A stretch of DNA of 11,596 bases from DATEMK01 sp035275625 (GTDB lineage Bacteria; Bacteroidota; Bacteroidia; AKYH767-A; OLB10): assembly GCA_035275625.1 (NCBI GenBank), contig DATEMK010000478.1:1-11596 (forward strand), read 5' to 3'. Both the position numbers and the translations under genes were made by a program. The notes below the pieces were generated by a model, which had not been told where the DNA came from, did not search any database, and was given only the letters and a program-made list of their open reading frames with translations. Numbering within the stretch: the first letter of the stretch is position 1; every line of letters starts with the position of its first letter. Positions 1 through 5,594 of the stretch are shown here, in pieces.

Positions 1-143
1 AAAAAAGTATTCAGGTAGGTAAGACCTGCCCCAAGAATTAAAAAGAAAATGTTGTTTAGAAAATTATAATGAATTGAGTTTTTTATTTCAATAATGTCCT
101 TTTGTAGGTTATTTAAAATTTGTACAGTAAGTGAATCTGTCAT
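1..143 (-). CDS. small membrane protein, N-terminal part (runs off window)
   Basis: On the minus strand an ATG at 143 opens a frame that stays open to the window edge (47 codons). The product begins MTDSLTVQILNNLQKDII, a polar, amphipathic stretch. A hydrophobic segment follows at about residues 29-46 (LNNIFFLILGAGLTYL), which looks like a single membrane span or anchor. The leader is A/T-rich without a Shine-Dalgarno motif, like every other start in this window. The C-terminal part lies outside the window, so no family can be given. It sits outside the probable integrated element and is likely a host gene. The reading frame and the clean polar-then-hydrophobic layout support it, but the visible part is short. 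Confidence 0.55.
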   Translation of the reverse strand, partial: MTDSLTVQILNNLQKDIIEIKNSIHYNFLNNIFFLILGAGLTYLNTF

Positions 144-255
144 TTTGTTTTTTTAATTTTCTTTATTAATCCAAAAACTCTTTTAACAACTTCTTGGTAA
201 TTCTGTCTCTGTAATTTATTGCAACTAACGTCAGTGCGTTTTGATTGAAAAAAGA

Positions 256-277
256 AAGCCGGAATTTATTCCGGCTT
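256..277 (-). terminator. rho-independent terminator (minus strand)
   Basis: A 10-bp perfect stem (AAGCCGGAAT paired with ATTCCGGCTT, 256-265 with 268-277) has a minimal AA/TT loop. Read on the minus strand it is followed by TCTTTTTTC, so it terminates leftward transcription. On the plus strand the following bases are a weaker C/T mix. It lies about 10 bases beyond the stop codon of the minus-strand remnant ending at 287. Confidence 0.7.
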
Positions 278-286
278 CTTCTTTCC

Positions 287-379
287 TTAATTTTCGGCTT
301 CTTCCTTAATTTTCTGGAATTCTTCCGTAAAATCCTCAGTTCTGAGGAAGTCTCGAAAAGTTTTGAAGGTAATTTTCAA
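287..379 (-). pseudogene. possible C-terminal gene remnant
   Basis: A minus-strand frame runs from a stop at 380-382 to TAA at 287-289 and encodes about 30 residues ending TFRDFLRTEDFTEEFQ...EEAEN. The composition is that of an amphipathic helix, and the stop is followed directly by the minus-strand terminator, which is what the end of a real gene looks like. There is no ATG, only a TTG at the very start, so it may be the tail of a gene whose front was lost when DNA inserted at the tRNA-like site 20 bases upstream. A short imperfect duplication (GGCTTCTTC..CTTAATTTTC, 273-295 and 296-314) overlaps its end. It may also be chance. Confidence 0.25.
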
Positions 380-399
380 TTAGTTACCCTCAAATCTTC

Positions 400-414
400 G
401 TGATCCCGCTGGGA
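400..414 (-). other. tRNA 3'-end fragment, probable attachment-site half
   Basis: Read on the minus strand, 414 to 400 is TCCCAGCGGGATCAC. That has the form of a tRNA 3' end: the 3' strand of the T-stem (CCCAG), then an acceptor strand CGGGATC and discriminator A. The rest of the T-arm and tRNA body does not follow on the right, so this is a fragment, not a gene. Tyrosine recombinases very often use tRNA 3' ends as target and leave such a duplicate at one junction. The recombinase start is only about 210 bases away. The tRNA resemblance is from memory of tRNA architecture; no second copy was found in the window. Confidence 0.5.
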
Positions 415-525
415 ACAATAAGCTTTCACAATTTTTCATTTATTTTCACTTATCTTACTGTATATAAGTATTTTATATTTTTTAGAAAAGCAGTTAAATG
501 AACGAAAAAGACTCAAAATATTGAA

Positions 526-574
526 AATGTTTACCCCAATGTTTACCCCAAAATATAGTCAAATGTTTACCCCA
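526..574 (+). repeat. three direct repeats AATGTTTACCCCA upstream of recombinase
   Basis: The 13-mer AATGTTTACCCCA occurs three times without mismatch, at 526-538, 538-550 (sharing one A) and 562-574. The starts are 12 and 24 bases apart, multiples of one 12-base step. They lie between the tRNA-like site and the recombinase start, directly upstream of its probable promoter. Likely roles are arm-type binding sites for the recombinase or its directionality factor, or operator sites that control its expression. The repeats are plain in the sequence; the role is inferred from position. Confidence 0.75.
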
Positions 575-603
575 TTTCATATTTTTTATTTCCTTTACTT
601 TTG
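575..603 (+). promoter_or_regulatory. candidate Bacteroidota promoter of the recombinase
   Basis: TACTTTTG at 596-603 matches the Bacteroidota -7 element TAnnTTTG exactly. A TTTC at 575-578, 17 bases upstream, is one base off the -33 TTTG element. Transcription would start near 607-611, giving a leader of only about 15 bases before the ATG at 624. The third TTTACCCC repeat ends one base before the -33 element, so a protein bound there could control the promoter. Confidence 0.45.
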
Positions 604-623
604 GAATCAAAATCAAAAAATAC

Positions 624-1832
624 ATGTCGAGTGTTTCAATAGTTTACAGAAAAGACAAATTAAATAAGAAAGGGGAGGCACCCATTCATTTTCGAATCAT
701 TAAAGATCGAAAAAGCAGTTACATTTCTTCCGGGAAAATGTTACACAAAGATTTTTGGGATGATAAAAAAAATCGTGTAAGAAATACATTTCCGAATAGT
801 TTAAGAATGAATAATTATCTTCTTGCAAAATATAAAGAAGTAAATGATTTTGTTTTAGAAAATGAAACAAATTATAAATCGCTAACTTCAAAAAATATTA
901 AAGAAAAGATCTACGGCAAAATGCCGACCGAATTTTTTTCGTTCGCTGAAACAGCACTTGAAAAATATTTACGAGAGAATAAAATTGGAACCTATGATAA
1001 GTCACGCTCTTTGTTAAATAAATTGAGAGAATACATGAATGGAAAACAACTTAATCTCCAGGATTTTAATCATGATTTTTTATCTAAGTACGAAAGTCAT
1101 CTGCGAGCTTTCCATAAAAACAAAACCAACACTATTCATAGGGACTTAAAATTTTTCAGAAAATTATTTAATGATGCATATCGCCAGGATTTAATTGAGC
1201 ACAATCAAAATCCATTTTTAAAATACCGGCTTAAACAGGAAAAAACTCAGCGCACTTATTTAACGGAGGAGGAATTTAATCAAATCGAAAATTTAGAATT
1301 TAATAAAGCTGAGCGGATAAATCTTCATCGGAACATGTTTGTTTTTGCAGCGTATGTTGGGGGATTGCGCATATCTGATATACTTCAATTAAGATGGCAA
1401 AATTTCGATGGTCAACACATTCATTTCAACATTAGAAAGACTGGGGGACAGCTTTCAATAAAATTACCCAATAAAGCTCTGCATATTATTCAGATTTATC
1501 AAACAAAAAAAGCAAAACCAAACGACTTCATTTTTCCAATTCTACCAATTGAGTTAGATTTTGACAATGCACGCTCAGTTGATGCTGCAATTTCAAACTC
1601 AACGGCTTATACAAATAAGAATTTAAAATTGATCGCGCAGAAAGCCGGGTTAAATAAAAATATAAGTTTTCATACCAGTCGTCACACCTTTGCTACAAGA
1701 GCCCTTACCAAAGGAATGTCAATTGATAAAGTTTCTAAACTTATGGGACACGCTGCCATCAGGGAAACTCAGGTATATGCTAAAATTGTGAGTGAAGAAT
1801 TGGATAAAGCAATGGAAATTTTTAATGATTAA
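624..1832 (+). CDS. tyrosine recombinase / site-specific integrase
   Basis: This 402-residue protein is a complete integrase of the Bacteroidota phage/element type and would catalyse DNA strand exchange between attachment sites through a 3'-phosphotyrosine intermediate. Residues about 1-95 form the N-terminal arm-binding domain (short strands, GEAPIHFRI, then KDFWDDKKNRV). Residues about 103-200 are the helical SAM-like core-binding domain. The catalytic domain is about 210-402. All expected active-site residues are visible: R249 (GGLRISDILQLRW), K272, H350 and R353 (HTSRHTFATRAL), H376 (KLMGHAA) and the nucleophile Y385 (TQVYAKI). Length is normal for the family and nothing is broken. The start at 624 is the first ATG and follows a good promoter. 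It reads away from the tRNA-like site at 400-414 and toward the cargo genes, so it most likely inserted this element. The biochemical role is secure; the exact target is inferred. Confidence 0.96.
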   Translation: MSSVSIVYRKDKLNKKGEAPIHFRIIKDRKSSYISSGKMLHKDFWDDKKNRVRNTFPNSLRMNNYLLAKYKEVNDFVLENETNYKSLTSKNIKEKIYGKMPTEFFSFAETALEKYLRENKIGTYDKSRSLLNKLREYMNGKQLNLQDFNHDFLSKYESHLRAFHKNKTNTIHRDLKFFRKLFNDAYRQDLIEHNQNPFLKYRLKQEKTQRTYLTEEEFNQIENLEFNKAERINLHRNMFVFAAYVGGLRISDILQLRWQNFDGQHIHFNIRKTGGQLSIKLPNKALHIIQIYQTKKAKPNDFIFPILPIELDFDNARSVDAAISNSTAYTNKNLKLIAQKAGLNKNISFHTSRHTFATRALTKGMSIDKVSKLMGHAAIRETQVYAKIVSEELDKAMEIFND

Positions 1833-1852
1833 AAACTATAAGTAAGTTGCAA

Positions 1853-1990
1853 ATGCAAAATCAAATTGAATTGAACCGAAAAATTATTGAAGATTATCTT
1901 GCTCCGCATGAAAACAAAATTGAATTTGTTAAAAAGGATTGCTTTACTGAAATAAGTACGTTTGTTAAAATCTTTAAAAAAAAACTTTAA
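1853..1990 (+). CDS. small hypothetical protein, 45 residues
   Basis: A short frame from ATG at 1853 to TAA at 1988-1990 encodes 45 residues: MQNQIELNRKIIEDYLAP, then a lysine-rich end (KIFKKKL). It begins 20 bases after the recombinase stop and points the same way, so it could be co-transcribed with it. The first half looks like an amphipathic helix. No family is recognised. The theoretical role of a directionality factor fits the position and basic tail, but it is not supported by any recognised helix-turn-helix motif. It is short enough that chance is possible. Confidence 0.4.
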   Translation: MQNQIELNRKIIEDYLAPHENKIEFVKKDCFTEISTFVKIFKKKL

Positions 1991-2045
1991 TTTTAAATAT
2001 AAATATTGATTTATTTTACGACTGTCAAAAATTAATAGTAATAGA

Positions 2046-2252
2046 ATGAAAAACATAAAACTTGATGGCTTTGAAATTTATCTTCTGCAAGAATCTTTGA
2101 AGCACTACAAAACTTTAATTGCGAAAGAAGATTTTCCAAAAAATTCAATCGTTACAAAAGAATATGTAGAAAGCATGATTACTCAACTGGAAGAAAAGTT
2201 GAGTGAGGAAACTATAAAGGAAAAAGTAAGCCGATTGAATGCAACTGCCTGA
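2046..2252 (+). CDS. small protein paired with HNH nuclease, 68 residues
   Basis: The protein begins MKNIKLDGFEIYLLQESLKH and is predicted to be almost all helix, with a charged heptad-like stretch near the end (ITQLEEKLSEETIKEKVSRL, residues about 45-64) that could form a coiled coil. No signal peptide, membrane segment or metal-binding motif is seen, and I do not recognise a family. Its last 14 bases overlap the start of the HNH nuclease gene (ATG at 2239 lies inside it), so the two are almost certainly translated together. A small partner, regulator or inhibitor of the nuclease is the natural reading, as in many two-gene defence or toxin cassettes, but this rests on the arrangement only. 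Confidence 0.75.
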   Translation: MKNIKLDGFEIYLLQESLKHYKTLIAKEDFPKNSIVTKEYVESMITQLEEKLSEETIKEKVSRLNATA

Positions 2253-3333
2253 ATCAAATAATTTATCAGTAGAAAAATTATCAGGCGTTTTTAATGATAA
2301 AGCAACTTCATATAAATTTTTTTGGTTTTTGTCGTTGCTTGAAAGTTTCAAATCGAATAATAGTGCAACTTTTTTGATTGATGATTTGACAATTGAAATG
2401 ATTTGTCAAGTTTGGTATCCGATAAATTATTTCAAACTTTCATTTGGCAAACAAGATATGTTTGAAAGTTCTATAGATGAAGTTCAAAACATTTTTCAAA
2501 TTCAAAAAGACATTTCAAAAAAAGATCTAAAACAATTTTTAATTAAAAATAAAAATCAAACTGCGATTAAAAAATTAATTCGTGATTTGACCCGTTATGT
2601 TCCCTTTAGGTTTTTATCACCTTGGTTTGCAAATGAACTGCAAGGCCAACTGGATGAAAAAAAAAATTATCTGATTGAATCTTTATCAAGGAAAACTGAT
2701 AGCGCCAGTTTGTATCGTTTTAAAAATATTTCTGAATTGGAAATTAATCCTTCTTGGCGGAATTATATTTTAAAACATATAAGCATTCTACAGGGTTTTA
2801 CTTTTTGGCATCTGGTAAATTATTTACAAAAAAATAATCCTAATGTTCCTAATATTCCTGATAAATTATTTCCACCAGAAGTACGCATCTTATCTAAAGC
2901 AAAAAAGATTTGGGAAATTTATCTTTCAAAAAAAAATCAGTTCAAATGCATTTATTCTTCCGAACTAATTTTAACAAAGAACTTTAGTATTGACCATTTT
3001 TTGCCCTGGAGTTTTGTTGCGCATGACCAATTGTGGAATCTTATTCCAACTCCGAAAACTATTAATTCAATGAAATCGGATAATCTTCCTGCCTTAAAAT
3101 ATCTTGACCCATTTTGCGAATTACAATACAATGCGTTTCATTTTGTTTTAGAAAATAAGTTAGAGAAAGAAAAATCTTTTGAAGATTACTCCATACTTTT
3201 TAAGGACTCTTTGACAAATATTTTAAGTATTGACAAAAATGTTTTCATAAAAACTTTGAGCGATAACATAAAACCATTGATGCAAATTGCAACTAACATG
3301 GGTTTTCCTTCAAATTGGATATATAAATTATAA
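2239..3333 (+). CDS. HNH endonuclease domain protein
   Basis: This 364-residue protein carries an HNH nuclease domain at about residues 225-290. Within it, SIDHFLPWSFVAHDQLWNLI holds the core: D252-H253 (His as general base), N267 and N276, followed by KSDNLPAL. The offsets from the catalytic His to the two Asn (+14 and +23) equal those of the HNH domain of Cas9 (H840, N854, N863), placing it in the HNH_4-like branch. A single Cys (C237 in KCIYSSE) stands where many HNH proteins have a CxxC zinc knuckle, so zinc binding looks lost or absent. Residues about 20-75 (YKFFWFLSLLE ... WYPINYFKLSFGK) form a separate conserved-looking helical region that may contact DNA or a partner. No methyltransferase or helicase lies nearby, so a classic restriction system is not evident. 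Anti-phage defence is the best guess given the mobile context. A run of ten A (2657-2666) lies inside the gene. The nuclease call is strong; the biological role is inferred. Confidence 0.88.
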   Translation: MQLPESNNLSVEKLSGVFNDKATSYKFFWFLSLLESFKSNNSATFLIDDLTIEMICQVWYPINYFKLSFGKQDMFESSIDEVQNIFQIQKDISKKDLKQFLIKNKNQTAIKKLIRDLTRYVPFRFLSPWFANELQGQLDEKKNYLIESLSRKTDSASLYRFKNISELEINPSWRNYILKHISILQGFTFWHLVNYLQKNNPNVPNIPDKLFPPEVRILSKAKKIWEIYLSKKNQFKCIYSSELILTKNFSIDHFLPWSFVAHDQLWNLIPTPKTINSMKSDNLPALKYLDPFCELQYNAFHFVLENKLEKEKSFEDYSILFKDSLTNILSIDKNVFIKTLSDNIKPLMQIATNMGFPSNWIYKL

Positions 3334-3351
3334 ATAATTAAATTAAATAGA

Positions 3352-3600
3352 ATGGAAAATTTAAATAGAGAAATCACAATCAAATTTGATAAAACAATTC
3401 TGAAGGATTTATTGATTTATCAAATTGCAACAAATCTGCAACAGCATTGGAATGATAATGAAGTTATAGAACTATTTCTTGAGTCAAACTTCAACTTTAT
3501 TGAATCGAATAAGACAAAAGCAGAAAAACTAATTGAATTAATTGAGACACATAAAACCGCAATATCAATTCAAAATCAAGTTCTAGGAAACCCGAATTAA
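3352..3600 (+). CDS. hypothetical protein, 82 residues
   Basis: The protein starts MENLNREITIKFDKTILKDL and is predicted to be mainly helical, with an aromatic, acidic middle part (HWNDNEVIELFLESNFNFI). No signal peptide, membrane segment or known motif is visible. It starts 18 bases after the HNH gene on the same strand, so it may belong to the same transcript. The leader is A/T-rich, as usual here. The frame is well populated with typical codons of this AT-rich block, so it is probably a true gene, but I do not recognise a family. Confidence 0.65.
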   Translation: MENLNREITIKFDKTILKDLLIYQIATNLQQHWNDNEVIELFLESNFNFIESNKTKAEKLIELIETHKTAISIQNQVLGNPN

Positions 3601-3637
3601 ATTAGAATTAGGTTTCAATGAAAGCCTGCTCACGCTC

Positions 3638-3799
3638 ATGTTTAAAGATTTTCTAACTCTTTTATTCGGCCCTGAAATAAAAACTGAACAGGATAAAAAA
3701 GATGCAGAAGAAGCAAATCAAAAAATTGGTCTTTATCTGATTATTTTGTTTAGCGCAATTTTCTTTTTGTTCTATTTTAATCTTAACAATTATTTCTAA
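3638..3799 (+). CDS. small single-span membrane protein, 53 residues
   Basis: ATG at 3638 to TAA at 3797-3799 encodes 53 residues. The start is MFKDFLTLLFGPEIKTEQDK, followed by a charged DAEEANQKI stretch and then a strongly hydrophobic segment at residues about 31-48 (GLYLIILFSAIFFLFYF), ending in NLNNYF. This is a typical small inner-membrane protein with the polar N-terminal part probably in the cytoplasm. It lies 38 bases after the previous gene and its stop is 3 bases before the next start, so it fits the same operon. Small membrane proteins are common effectors in toxin and defence loci, but nothing in the sequence proves such a role. No family recognised. Confidence 0.6.
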   Translation: MFKDFLTLLFGPEIKTEQDKKDAEEANQKIGLYLIILFSAIFFLFYFNLNNYF

Positions 3800-3802
3800 A
3801 AA

Positions 3803-4024
3803 ATGAACAGTATTGTTGTCGAATCAATCTACAACCTACTCAATTCTAAAAGAATTGCGGAATTGGAGATTGTTTTAAATTGGTTTGAAAAAGGAGAATA
3901 TAAAAATGACAATGAGGTTAAAGCTCAATTAAAAGAAGCAATTAAGAAAGAGCCCATCTCAATTAGCGATACTTTGCCTAAGGAAAAAGAGCTTTTAAAT
4001 AAAATAATTGAAAAACTTAATTAA
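3803..4024 (+). CDS. hypothetical protein, 73 residues
   Basis: The protein begins MNSIVVESIYNLLNSKRIAE and is rich in Lys and Glu. It is predicted as three or four amphipathic helices, separated by a more polar piece near PISISDTLPKE (residues about 51-61). No membrane segment or known motif is seen. It begins 3 bases after the stop of the small membrane protein, so the two are likely translationally coupled or at least co-transcribed. No family recognised. Confidence 0.65.
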   Translation: MNSIVVESIYNLLNSKRIAELEIVLNWFEKGEYKNDNEVKAQLKEAIKKEPISISDTLPKEKELLNKIIEKLN

Positions 4025-4032
4025 AAAAATTC

Positions 4033-4281
4033 ATGACCCCTAAAGAATTTAATGCATTATCATTTGGTGCAAAAAGAGATTTAATTGGTGTAAGAAATCA
4101 AATTTATTCAGAAGTTGTAAGAGGTGGTAAAGGAATTTATGCTCTTTATGAATTAGATAATTTGTATATTGAATATGTGAACGATCCTGAACATGATTTA
4201 TACGATATTAATGCATGGGAAAAACAGGAGGAATTTATTGAAACTTGGAAAGACTTAAGAATAAATAAAGGGAAACTTTAA
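4033..4281 (+). CDS. hypothetical protein, 82 residues
   Basis: The product begins MTPKEFNALSFGAKRDLIGV and has an aromatic and acidic centre (GIYALYELDNLYIEYVNDPE, residues about 34-53), followed by HDLYDINAWEKQEEFIETWK. This suggests a small mixed alpha/beta fold in which the Tyr-rich strand (LYELDNLYIEYV) forms a beta hairpin. It starts 8 bases after the previous gene and is the last gene of the block; a strong terminator follows 36 bases later. No known family is recognised. Confidence 0.7.
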   Translation: MTPKEFNALSFGAKRDLIGVRNQIYSEVVRGGKGIYALYELDNLYIEYVNDPEHDLYDINAWEKQEEFIETWKDLRINKGKL

Positions 4282-4316
4282 AAAATGATACTCGCGGTGG
4301 TTCATACCAAACAAAA

Positions 4317-4336
4317 AACCCCGCTCACGCGGGGTT
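4317..4336. terminator. two-way rho-independent terminator
   Basis: An 8-bp perfect stem AACCCCGC / GCGGGGTT (4317-4324 with 4329-4336) has the loop TCAC. On the plus strand it is followed by CTTTATTTC. On the minus strand the run of A at 4313-4318 supplies the T tract. It sits between two converging genes, the cargo gene ending at 4281 and the minus-strand gene ending at 4364, and serves both. Confidence 0.85.
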
Positions 4337-4363
4337 CTTTATTTCTACTTTGTATTTGGTCCC

Positions 4364-5305
4364 TTATGCAGGCACTGTCGCAAAAGCCGGGTCAATCATC
4401 ATCACAATATCAAAATCATTTGCTTTCAGTTGTTCAATTTTCACCGTGTACTCTGCCACAATATAACCTACCGCGCGTATGCGTATGGTAGCTGTCTCCA
4501 AATCTAATTGTTTAAATGCATAATAACCTTTGGTGTTCGTATGTCTGAACAGGCTCTCACCGGGGGTCGGATAATTCACCAGTTCAATAATAGCATTCTT
4601 AATTTTATGCCCGCTCTCCGATTTAACCATACCTTTCAGTTCAGTCCGCTCCTCATTGTAATGATAAGGCTTTCTCGAATTAAAATAATCAGCCATAAAT
4701 TCAGTACCCTGGTACAGTGATTTTACTTGGTTGTCCATAGTTTTCTTTAAAAAACTTACCATAGTAGATATGGATGTTTTCAGGTTTGTGGTATAACCTT
4801 TAAGGGCACTGCGGAATGACTTCGGTTTTTTCATAATCGTATCGAACGAAGCGCAGCTTAAACCATAATTAGTTAACATTGTTGCAGTAATCCCCAGTGG
4901 TAAAATAGCTGCCGAATTATCATTTGCAATCCCCTTCAATACTCCGGCAAACGTGTTAAAAGCAGTATCCGACATATGCAGCAGTTTTGAGCGGCTTTTA
5001 TTAACGCTCGTTATAAGCTGGTTATCATTCGTAGCTGCTCCCACTGCTTTTAAAGCAGCAATAATCCGCAGCATCTCACTGTCAACCATCACCAGTCTCA
5101 GTAAATTTTTATCCTGTACCAATCCTTTCAGCTCCAGTTGTTGCTGCTGTTTTTCTGCCCAGTTTCTGATGGACGCCATATTCAGACCGTGCTGGTCCAC
5201 GGATTCAGTGAATAATGGAGATGAAGTCCACGTTGGTTCGTTTAAACTTAACGTTTGAGTAACTGAAGTACCCATCATGTCTTTGTTCTTTTCAACGGTA
5301 GTCAT
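4364..5305 (-). CDS. carboxypeptidase-regulatory-like domain protein
   Basis: This 313-residue protein has two parts. Residues about 40-215 are helical and rich in Leu, Lys and Gln (NWAEKQQQQLELKGLVQDKN, IIAALKAVGAATNDN, then PKSFRSALKGYTTNLKTSIS); I do not recognise this part. Residues about 221-305 match the beta-sandwich carboxypeptidase-regulatory-like fold of Bacteroidota: LKGMVKSESGHKIKNAIIEL, the turn TNTKGYYAFKQLD, and IRIRAVGYIVAEYTVKI. That domain usually occurs in exported proteins, but here the N-terminus (MTTVEKNKDMMGTSVTQTLS) has no signal peptide or membrane segment, so the protein looks cytoplasmic. The start at 5305 was chosen as the only ATG before the conserved-looking part; the next in-frame ATGs are 9-10 residues later. 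The gene converges on the cargo genes through a shared terminator, is richer in G+C than they are, and has repeats upstream. Function unknown. Confidence 0.85.
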   Translation of the reverse strand: MTTVEKNKDMMGTSVTQTLSLNEPTWTSSPLFTESVDQHGLNMASIRNWAEKQQQQLELKGLVQDKNLLRLVMVDSEMLRIIAALKAVGAATNDNQLITSVNKSRSKLLHMSDTAFNTFAGVLKGIANDNSAAILPLGITATMLTNYGLSCASFDTIMKKPKSFRSALKGYTTNLKTSISTMVSFLKKTMDNQVKSLYQGTEFMADYFNSRKPYHYNEERTELKGMVKSESGHKIKNAIIELVNYPTPGESLFRHTNTKGYYAFKQLDLETATIRIRAVGYIVAEYTVKIEQLKANDFDIVMMIDPAFATVPA

Positions 5306-5330
5306 AAGCTTTATTAGTTTTGTTTGTTTT

Positions 5331-5592
5331 TAATGTGAGAGTTTACTTAATTATTAATTTTTTGTTTCGATATTTTGTAAATATTTTTTGCAGCTAATGT
5401 GAGAGTATACTTTATTGGCATTTTTTTGTTTCAACATTTTAAAGATTCTTTTTTCAAAAGATATTTTTCCTTTTGTCTTAATCATGCTAATCATTTAATC
5501 CGTTTAATCACCTGTCCCGTTTTTTCGGGAAGGTTCGGACAGAGTATACTTAAAAGGCAGTTTAATGTTTCAATAGATTAAAGATTCTTTAT
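5331..5592. repeat. three diverged copies of a ~60-base repeat
   Basis: Copy 1 (5331-5394) and copy 2 (5395-5460) both begin TAATGTGAGAGT and share a T-run plus TGTTTC and an ATTTT..AAA..ATT part; they are adjacent with a 64-base step. Copy 3 (about 5536-5592) shares with copy 2 AGAGTATACTT, GGCA, TGTTTCAA and TTAAAGATTCTTT. The copies lie upstream of the minus-strand gene starting at 5305, so copy 1 falls in its promoter region. They could be operator-like sites or decayed repeats. The pattern is plain; its role is not known. Confidence 0.6.
5512..5542. other. alternative hairpins between repeat copies 2 and 3
   Basis: An outer stem CTGTCC (5512-5517) pairs with GGACAG (5537-5542). An inner stem TCCCG (5515-5519) pairs with CGGGA (5526-5530) across a T6 loop. 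They share bases 5515-5517 and exclude each other. It may act as a weak terminator or be a small repeat element; there is no T tract on either side. Confidence 0.4.
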
Positions 5593-5594
5593 GC

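Noticed and set aside
140..265. Minus-strand frame of 41 residues ending in an ATGA overlap with the gene at 143
   Set aside because: It has no ATG, GTG or TTG and its open frame begins inside the terminator stem, so it cannot be called a gene; it is mentioned only as a possible remnant.
527..667. Plus-strand frame with repeated MFTP residues before and across the recombinase start
   Set aside because: The repeats follow from the 12-base spacing of the TTTACCCC motif, and the frame overlaps the recombinase gene by 44 bases in another frame.
4285..4491. Plus-strand frame of 68 codons after the last cargo gene
   Set aside because: It runs through the terminator hairpin and into the 3' end of the minus-strand 313-residue gene, without a recognisable product.
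4508..5258. Plus-strand frames of 70 and 101 codons
   Set aside because: Both are antisense to the minus-strand gene 4364-5305, which has a recognisable domain.
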